37,623 bases of DNA, taken from contig QOPV01000013.1 in NCBI GenBank assembly GCA_003331265.1, positions 1 to 37,623 on the forward strand, read 5' to 3'. The stretch is from Cryomorphaceae bacterium. GTDB lineage: Bacteria > Bacteroidota > Bacteroidia > Flavobacteriales > Flavobacteriaceae. Made by a program: the position numbers and the translations under genes. The notes below the pieces were generated by a model. The model searched no databases and had not been told where the DNA came from. It worked only from the letters and a program-made list of their open reading frames with translations. Each line of letters opens with the position of its first letter. Position 1 is the first letter of the stretch. Shown here piece by piece: positions 33,374-37,623 of this stretch.

Positions 33374-33592
33374 TTGGATAAGTTTAGATATTTTTTAGAA
33401 CGCAACGGTTTTTCAGTATGTTCCAGGCTTGCCGAGTGGATGGGTATAAGAGCTAAAAATGTCAGATTGTTTTTTATTTACATCAGTTTTTTTTCTTTGG
33501 GATTAAATTTTGCCATTTACCTAATATTAGCTTTCTGGCTAAAAATTAAGGATTTAATTTCTAGTAAAAGATCTTCAGTTTTCGATTTGTAA
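33374..33592 (+). CDS. PspC-domain small membrane protein
   Basis: A short PspC-like domain: an N-terminal amphipathic part with SRLAEWMGIRAKNVRLFFIY and one to two membrane segments (about residues 38-62), ending in ISSKRSSVFDL, an ending I recognise from flavobacterial relatives. I start at TTG 33374 (72 aa, MDKFRYFLERNGF), 2 nt after the rhodanese stop, because relatives begin there. The frame is open back to a GTG at 33344 inside the rhodanese gene, which would add ten residues. PspC in enterobacteria is part of the phage-shock response, but no pspA or pspB is near, so that role is not supported. Confidence 0.82.
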   Translation: MDKFRYFLERNGFSVCSRLAEWMGIRAKNVRLFFIYISFFSLGLNFAIYLILAFWLKIKDLISSKRSSVFDL

Positions 33593-33661
33593 AAAAAATA
33601 TTTGAATTATTACATTTAATTTGCATCTTGTTCTAATATTAATTGTCCCTAAATTTTTTAA

Positions 33662-35188
33662 ATGAAAAAAATATTTTTAAGTTTTCTGTTAATTTTTTCA
33701 TCTTTTTTATCTTTTTCCCAGGATAAAGGATTAGATCAAAAAATTGACGAAGCATTTGCTCCAATTTCAGATTTTTTTAGTTATTATGTTTTTTATCCAA
33801 TAGCTGGTTACCCATTTGTAATTCTTTTATTAATTGGAAGTGCTGCTTTTTTTACATTATATTTTGGTTTTCCTAATATTAAATATTTTTTTACTGCCAT
33901 AAATGTTGTTAGAGGAAAATACGATGAAGTTGAAAAAGACGATTCATCATCTGAGGATGGAGAAGTTTCTCATTTTCAAGCTTTAGCTACTGCCGTTTCG
34001 GGAACTGTTGGTAATGGAAATATTGCAGGTGTTGCATTAGCTATTGCTCTGGGAGGGCCTGGAGCTACTTTTTGGATGGTTGTTTGTGGACTTATTGGAA
34101 TGTCCTCAAAATTTGTTGAATGTACATTAGGAGTTCAGTATAGAGATGTTGGAGAAGACGGAACTATTTATGGAGGACCAATGTATTATTTAACAAAAGG
34201 GCTAAAAGAAAAAGGTTTCGAAACTTTAGGAAAAGTTGCCGCTGTATTTTTTGCAATTTTTTGTATTGGGGGTTCTTTTGGTGGTGGAAATGCAGCTCAA
34301 TCAAATCAGGCAACTATAGTATTAAAACAATTGTTAGGTTTGGAAAGCACAAGTGCAGGTGCAATTATAGGTCTTGTTTTAGCAATTTTAGTTGGAATAA
34401 TAATTATTGGTGGAATTAAAAGAATTGCTTCAGTTACAGAGAAGGTAGTTCCTTTTATGGCATTATTATACTTAATTGCCTGTTTATATATTTTACTTAT
34501 TAATTTTTCATTAATTGATGATGCTATTACATTGATAATTGGAGAGGCTTTTAACCCCACTGCTGTTGGAGTTGGTGGATTTATTGGAGTATTAATGGTA
34601 GGTTTTAAAAGAGCCGCTTTTTCAAATGAAGCAGGAGTTGGTTCAGCTTCCATTGCGCATTCAGCAGTTAAAACTAAATATGCCGCATCAGAGGGCTTAG
34701 TTGCTTTGTTAGAGCCTTTTATTGATACAGTTGTGATTTGTACAATGACTGCTCTAGTTATTATAATATTCAATTTTGGAGGTTATTTTGAATATGGTGG
34801 TGACGGTTTAGGTACCGTAATGATTGATGGAATGCCATTCGAAGGAGCCGGAATAACATCTCAAGCATTCGCAGAGTATATTCCTTTTTCAGATATCTTT
34901 TTAACTATTGCTGTTGTTTTATTTGCAGTTTCTACTATGATATCGTGGTCTTACTATGGATTACAATCTTGGAAATATCTTTTTGGAAGAGGCCAAATTG
35001 CAGATATTACTTATAAGTTAATTTTTTGCATGTTTGTAGTGATAGGTTCTGCTGCCAGTATGAGTTCAATATGGGACTTTTCCGATGCTATGATTTTTGC
35101 GATGGTTTTTCCCAATATGATAGGATTATTTTTCCTATTTCCAGTTGTTAAAAAAGAATTAGAAAAGTATCTAAAAGCAATAAAATAA
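33662..35188 (+). CDS. AGCS-family sodium:amino acid symporter
   Basis: The 508-aa protein has an N-terminal signal-like segment (MKKIFLSFLLIFSSFLSFSQ) and about ten further membrane segments. It matches the alanine or glycine:cation symporter family with FFTLYFGFPNIKYF, GTVGNGNIAGVALAIALGGPGATFWM, the SSKFVECTLGVQYRD loop, GPMYYLTKGL, and RAAFSNEAGVGSASIAHSA. A charged acidic loop (VEKDDSSSEDGEVSH, about residues 86-100) precedes the transport core. Substrate is most likely alanine, glycine or a similar amino acid with sodium. It is separated from PspC by 69 bp and from rpsU by 115 bp, so it is probably monocistronic. Confidence 0.93.
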   Translation: MKKIFLSFLLIFSSFLSFSQDKGLDQKIDEAFAPISDFFSYYVFYPIAGYPFVILLLIGSAAFFTLYFGFPNIKYFFTAINVVRGKYDEVEKDDSSSEDGEVSHFQALATAVSGTVGNGNIAGVALAIALGGPGATFWMVVCGLIGMSSKFVECTLGVQYRDVGEDGTIYGGPMYYLTKGLKEKGFETLGKVAAVFFAIFCIGGSFGGGNAAQSNQATIVLKQLLGLESTSAGAIIGLVLAILVGIIIIGGIKRIASVTEKVVPFMALLYLIACLYILLINFSLIDDAITLIIGEAFNPTAVGVGGFIGVLMVGFKRAAFSNEAGVGSASIAHSAVKTKYAASEGLVALLEPFIDTVVICTMTALVIIIFNFGGYFEYGGDGLGTVMIDGMPFEGAGITSQAFAEYIPFSDIFLTIAVVLFAVSTMISWSYYGLQSWKYLFGRGQIADITYKLIFCMFVVIGSAASMSSIWDFSDAMIFAMVFPNMIGLFFLFPVVKKELEKYLKAIK

Positions 35189-35275
35189 TATTTAAATTAT
35201 CGTATTGTTTAAATGTAATAATTAGATATTTCTTTAAATTTTAAAAAATAATTTCTGAGGAATAAAAAATGTTTA

Positions 35276-35283
35276 TATATTTG
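35276..35283 (+). promoter_or_regulatory. Predicted -7 promoter element for rpsU
   Basis: TATATTTG followed by CG fits TAnnTTTG exactly and ends 20 nt before the rpsU ATG at 35304. TTTC at 35252-35255, with a 20-nt spacer, is a one-mismatch -33 element. Confidence 0.6.
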
Positions 35284-35303
35284 CGACCTATTTAAAATTA
35301 TAT

Positions 35304-35498
35304 ATGCTAATTATACCAGTAAAAGAAGGTGAAAACATAGATAGAGCTCTAAAGAGATTCAAACGTAAATTTGACAAAACTGGAGCAATGAAAAACCTCA
35401 GAGCTAGACAAGCTTTCATTAAGCCTTCAGTAAAAAATAGAGATAAGATTAAGAAAGCTGCATATGTGCAGAATCTTAGAGATCTTGAAAATATATAA
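35304..35498 (+). CDS. rpsU: 30S ribosomal protein S21
   Basis: The 64-aa basic protein is bS21: MLIIPVKEGENIDRALKRFKRKFDKTG followed by the arginine/lysine-rich RARQAFIKPS and KKAAYVQNLRD. S21 sits at the decoding-side platform near the anti-Shine-Dalgarno end of 16S rRNA; in Bacteroidota the anti-SD is sequestered and S21 contributes to this. It has its own strong promoter box and is followed by xerC after 59 bp. Confidence 0.97.
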   Translation: MLIIPVKEGENIDRALKRFKRKFDKTGAMKNLRARQAFIKPSVKNRDKIKKAAYVQNLRDLENI

Positions 35499-35529
35499 TT
35501 TCTCTTAAATTTTTTTTCATTTAAAAGTT

Positions 35530-35551
35530 CTTAACTTTAAATTTTGTTAAG
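35530..35551. repeat. Inverted repeat upstream of xerC
   Basis: CTTAAC and GTTAAG (extended to 7 bp by the flanking T/A) are separated by TTTAAATTTT and end 6 nt before the xerC ATG. No U-tract follows, so it does not look like a standard terminator for rpsU; it might be a hairpin near the xerC start or simply chance in AT-rich DNA. Confidence 0.3.
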
Positions 35552-35557
35552 ACCTAT

Positions 35558-36442
35558 ATGTATTTTTCAAACTTTTTTGATTATCTCTCAAACGAAAAAA
35601 AGTATTCCAAAAATACTATCACTGCGTATAAAAAAGATCTAAATACATTTCATGATTTTTGTAAAGATGAACATGGAATAAATAACATTTCAAAAATACC
35701 TTATTCAATTATTAGAAGCTGGATAGTTAACCTGTCAGATTCCAATTTATCGCCCTTAACAATCAATCGAAAAATATCAGCTCTGAGTCGTTATTATGAT
35801 TTTTTAATTAAAATCGAACAAATAAAAGATTCTCCAACCAAAAATCATAAAAGACTAAAAGTCCAACCAAAAATTATAATACCATTTTCTGAAGATGAAG
35901 TTTTTACTGTTATAAATGTCTTTGAAGATTCTTTTGAGGGCAAAAGAGATATGCTAATAATAGAAACACTTTATTCAACTGGAATAAGAAGAGATGAACT
36001 TATTAAAATAAAAATATCTGATGTTTTTTTTGATGAAAGTTTGATTAAAGTTCATGGTAAAAGAAATAAAGAAAGATTAGTTCCCATGTTGCCTACTCTT
36101 TCCGAAAAGATGAAGGATTACATTAAGCTCAGGTCTAATATTAGCTCTTCAAAAAGTAATCTTTTTATTACATCAAGAGGAGCACAAATAGGTCCATCAT
36201 TAGTTTACAGGGTTGTTAAAAAATATTTCTCAAAAGTTTCTTCTAAAGTTAAAATTAGTCCTCATGTTTTAAGGCATTCGTTTGCAACACACCTTCTCAA
36301 TAATGGAGCGGACATTAATACTATTAAAGAAATTTTAGGACATTCAAGTCTCGCTTCGACTCAAATTTACACTAAAATTAAGTTGCCAAAAATTATTAGC
36401 GATTACAAGAACAATCATCCAAGAGAAATTAAAAATAGATAA
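35558..36442 (+). CDS. xerC: XerC/XerD-family tyrosine recombinase
   Basis: A SAM-like N-terminal DNA-binding domain (about residues 1-85) is followed by the catalytic domain. All six catalytic residues are visible: R144 in STGIRRDEL, K168 in HGKRNKER, H236 and R239 in HVLRHSFATHLL, H262 in GHSSLAST, and the nucleophile Y271. Length of 294 aa fits a chromosome-dimer-resolving Xer protein rather than a phage integrase (no N-terminal arm-binding domain). The rpsU-xerC pairing is the normal flavobacterial order, which supports a housekeeping role. XerC versus XerD naming is uncertain. Confidence 0.9.
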   Translation: MYFSNFFDYLSNEKKYSKNTITAYKKDLNTFHDFCKDEHGINNISKIPYSIIRSWIVNLSDSNLSPLTINRKISALSRYYDFLIKIEQIKDSPTKNHKRLKVQPKIIIPFSEDEVFTVINVFEDSFEGKRDMLIIETLYSTGIRRDELIKIKISDVFFDESLIKVHGKRNKERLVPMLPTLSEKMKDYIKLRSNISSSKSNLFITSRGAQIGPSLVYRVVKKYFSKVSSKVKISPHVLRHSFATHLLNNGADINTIKEILGHSSLASTQIYTKIKLPKIISDYKNNHPREIKNR

Positions 36443-36475
36443 GTTTTGTTTTTTTTAAAAAATCGTTAATTTTCT

Positions 36476-36507
36476 TTTGATTGAAAAAAAATAAATCTAT
36501 ACATTTG
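36476..36507 (+). promoter_or_regulatory. Promoter of the tRNA cluster
   Basis: TTTG (36476-36479), a 20-nt spacer and TACATTTG (36500-36507) form a full-consensus Bacteroidota promoter. It ends 22 nt before the first tRNA-Thr. Confidence 0.75.
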
Positions 36508-36529
36508 CCAACCACTGAAAAGTGGAAAA

Positions 36530-36603
36530 GCCGATGTAGCTCAGCTGGCTAGAGCAGCTGATTTGTAATCAGCAGGTCGTGGGTTCGAGTCCCTCCATCG
36601 GCT
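36530..36603 (+). tRNA. tRNA-Thr (TGT)
   Basis: Acceptor arm GCCGATG pairs with CATCGGC; the D-arm region is GCTCAGCTGGCTAGAGC, the anticodon stem CTGAT/ATCAG with loop TTTGTAA (anticodon TGT), and the T-arm GTGGGTTCGAGTCCCTC. 74 nt; CCA is not encoded. Confidence 0.96.
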
Positions 36604-36624
36604 CATTAGGTTCTTTAAAATATT

Positions 36625-36706
36625 GGGGAGATACTCAAGCGGCCAACGAGGGCAGACTGTAAATCTGCTGTTTTTAACTTCGCAGGTTCGAATCCTGCTC
36701 TCCCCA
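36625..36706 (+). tRNA. tRNA-Tyr (GTA)
   Basis: Acceptor arm GGGGAGA pairs with TCTCCCC, and the anticodon loop is CTGTAAA (GTA). A long variable arm (class II) precedes the T-arm GCAGGTTCGAATCCTGC. 82 nt; CCA is not encoded. Confidence 0.96.
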
Positions 36707-36718
36707 CTAAGTATTTAA

Positions 36719-36791
36719 GCGAGAGTAGCTCAGTTGGTAGAGCGTCAGCCTTCCAAGCTGAATGTCGCCGGTTCGAACCCGGTCTCTCGCT
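36719..36791 (+). tRNA. tRNA-Gly (TCC)
   Basis: Acceptor arm GCGAGAG pairs with CTCTCGC; anticodon stem CAGC/GCTG with loop CTTCCAA (TCC); T-arm CCGGTTCGAACCCGG. 73 nt; CCA is not encoded. Confidence 0.96.
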
Positions 36792-36803
36792 CTAATATTT
36801 TCT

Positions 36804-36875
36804 GCCGATGTAGCTCAGGGGTAGAGCGTTTCCTTGGTAAGGAAGAGGCCTCGGGTTCAAATCCCGACATTGGCT
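36804..36875 (+). tRNA. tRNA-Thr (GGT)
   Basis: Acceptor arm GCCGATG pairs with CATTGGC (one G-T); anticodon loop CTTGGTA (GGT); T-arm CGGGTTCAAATCCCG. 72 nt; CCA is not encoded. It shares its first 15 bases with the upstream tRNA-Thr(TGT). Confidence 0.95.
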
Positions 36876-36913
36876 CTTCGATAATTCACTTTTTTTATCA
36901 CAATTAATAAATT

Positions 36914-36936
36914 CCTTAGGATGTTTTAAGGTTTTT
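36914..36936 (+). terminator. Possible weak terminator after the tRNA cluster
   Basis: CCTTA (36914-36918) and TAAGG (36927-36931) form a 5-bp stem with an 8-nt loop, followed by TTTTT. The stem is short and AT-rich, so the call is tentative. Confidence 0.35.
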
Positions 36937-36975
36937 ATGCTCTTTTTAGTCATTTATTTACGCTAGAACTTATCC

Positions 36976-37089
36976 TTATTCTACAAACTCTATAGAGCCT
37001 CCAACTTGTTCCTCTCCGTTTTCTATTCCTTAAGTCTCTTCCTTTTAATCAAGTATTAAATCAAAGAAATCATTTAGGTCTAGTTTCAT
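36976..37089 (-). pseudogene. Possible remnant of a short gene with two in-frame stops
   Basis: Read on the minus strand from the ATG at 37089, one frame gives MKLDLNDFFDLILD, stop, KEET, stop, then GIENGEEQVGGSIEFVE and a final stop, 38 codons in all. The last part in particular looks protein-like (acidic and glycine-rich in a very AT-rich stretch). I do not recognise the protein. It could be decayed coding sequence left by a rearrangement, or coincidence. Confidence 0.2.
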
Positions 37090-37106
37090 ATCATTATATT
37101 TAGTTT

Positions 37107-37517
37107 ATGAAAAAATTAGAAAAATTTATATACTCAGTAAAATATTTACCTCAAGTATTATATTTTGGCTCTGCTGGCCTCATACTACTAATTATATCTC
37201 TTGATGTTAAACTTATTGAATTACTAATTCCACTTTTTATTTTCTTTTTATATATGACTTATTTGGTAAGTAAGAATTATAAATCTGGTGGTAGAGACCC
37301 TATAGAAAAATTGATTTATTCAAATAAATATCTCCCCCCATTTTTATATTTTAGTTCATTAGCTTGGTTAATTTATACATATTATTTTGGCAATTATTTA
37401 GGGAACGAAATTCAAATTTTGGGATATGTTTGGAATGACTCATTATTAGATTACATATTTTTCTATTGGTTTTTATATATTACTTATTTAGCTGCAAAAA
37501 ATTACAAAAAAAAATAA
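37107..37517 (+). CDS. Unrecognised two-repeat membrane protein
   Basis: I do not recognise a family for this 136-aa protein. It consists of two similar units: residues 5-59 and 67-134. Each begins with EK-F/L-IYS-x-KYLP-xx-LYF-x-S, continues through a hydrophobic segment, and ends with a second hydrophobic segment and the motif Y-x-TYL-xx-KNYK. This gives about four membrane segments in a pseudo-symmetric arrangement, with a glycine/arginine linker (SGGRDP, 60-65) between the halves. No catalytic motif is visible. It lies in the stretch beyond the tRNA cluster, where the normal gene order is lost. A second small membrane ORF starts 10 nt downstream and may share its transcript. Confidence 0.65.
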   Translation: MKKLEKFIYSVKYLPQVLYFGSAGLILLIISLDVKLIELLIPLFIFFLYMTYLVSKNYKSGGRDPIEKLIYSNKYLPPFLYFSSLAWLIYTYYFGNYLGNEIQILGYVWNDSLLDYIFFYWFLYITYLAAKNYKKK

Positions 37518-37527
37518 ATCATAGGTT

Positions 37528-37623
37528 ATGAAAAAACAACATATTATTATTTTAGTAGTTTCTGTATTATTAATTGCCTGGCTATTTAATTTATTATTTA
37601 CTGCTCTAATGCTTTTCGTAGTA
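37528..37623 (+). CDS. Start of a small membrane protein gene, cut by window edge
   Basis: An ATG at 37528 opens a frame that remains open to the last base (32 codons). The product starts MKKQHIIILVVSVLLIAWLF and is hydrophobic from residue 6 onward, so it is a signal anchor or first membrane segment. It follows the two-repeat membrane gene by 10 nt in the same direction. Nothing more can be said without the rest of the sequence. Confidence 0.5.
   Translation, partial: MKKQHIIILVVSVLLIAWLFNLLFTALMLFVV

Larger units (their letters stand above)
36876..37106. other. Non-coding stretch where tuf would be expected
   Basis: 231 bp between the last tRNA and the next ORF. It contains a weak hairpin followed by a T-run (36914-36936) and a short minus-strand frame interrupted by stops (36976-37089). 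No part of an EF-Tu gene is present, although this tRNA cluster is normally followed by tuf in flavobacteria as I recall. Confidence 0.5.

Noticed and set aside
34306-34773. 155-codon minus-strand frame within the AGCS symporter gene
   Set aside because: It is wholly inside a well-conserved transporter gene and reads as low-complexity I/T/A/P sequence, a mirror of membrane-protein codons.
35558-36442. Tyrosine recombinase as a phage or island integrase next to tRNA genes
   Set aside because: Short Xer-type length, all Xer catalytic residues and the usual rpsU-xerC order point to the housekeeping recombinase rather than a mobile-element integrase.
1-37623. CRISPR arrays, insertion sequences, rRNA genes and replication origin
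   Set aside because: No regularly spaced repeats, transposase frames, rRNA sequence or DnaA-box cluster were noticed on reading through either strand.

Overview
The window looks like chromosome from a low-GC member of the Bacteroidota, class Flavobacteriia, probably a streamlined marine lineage. Support comes from a T9SS-type C-terminal sorting tail, a DUF1800/DUF1501 pair, several exact matches to the Bacteroidota promoter box TAnnTTTG, a ValRS with a KMSKQ signature, conserved flavobacterial blocks (ftsH-LUD-cdsA-psd; rpsU-xerC-tRNA cluster) and near-zero spacing between genes. The species cannot be named from the sequence alone.

Layout. 1-3048: secreted DUF1800 protein (5' end cut by the window edge) and its DUF1501 partner. 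3050-9668: coiled-coil CdsZ-like protein, Nif3, LpxK, LipA, an Nramp-family transporter, an ECF-like sigma factor, a 67-aa cysteine-bearing membrane protein and MurB. 9702-17302: DUF1573, ValS, then the minus-strand run rsfS-ftsH-LUD-cdsA-psd. 17374-24895: BirA, a YqaA-like membrane protein, an SDR, a small conserved protein, PyrE, Nudix, CoaD, Ddl, a PASTA protein, RluD and YaaA. 24896-32951: a complete tryptophan operon read on the minus strand, trpL-E-G-D-C-F-B-[sulfatase]-A. 33060-36442: rhodanese, PspC-like protein, AGCS symporter, RpsU, XerC. 36530-36875: tRNA-Thr(TGT), Tyr(GTA), Gly(TCC), Thr(GGT). 36876-37623: a stretch without the expected tuf, holding a two-repeat membrane protein and the start of another small membrane ORF.

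The most interesting signal is upstream of trpE. A 20-codon leader ORF (MLKNLKFNIWWWIINLDISR) with three consecutive Trp codons is followed by a 9-bp terminator hairpin plus U-tract. A competing segment placed at the leader stop codon completes what looks like a ribosome-mediated tryptophan attenuator. The leader's promoter box ends 4 nt before its ATG, and the same 4-nt spacing occurs at pyrE and ddl, suggesting leaderless transcripts. A lipoprotein sulfatase sits between trpB and trpA and overlaps trpA, so it may be expressed with tryptophan synthesis.

The cell functions present are mostly housekeeping: lipid A (lpxK), phospholipid (cdsA, psd), peptidoglycan (murB, ddl), cofactors (lipA, birA, coaD), translation (valS, rsfS, rpsU, tRNAs, rluD), proteolysis (ftsH) and amino-acid synthesis. 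The accessory layer is small: the sulfatase, the secreted DUF1800/1501 pair, transporters and the right-hand end.
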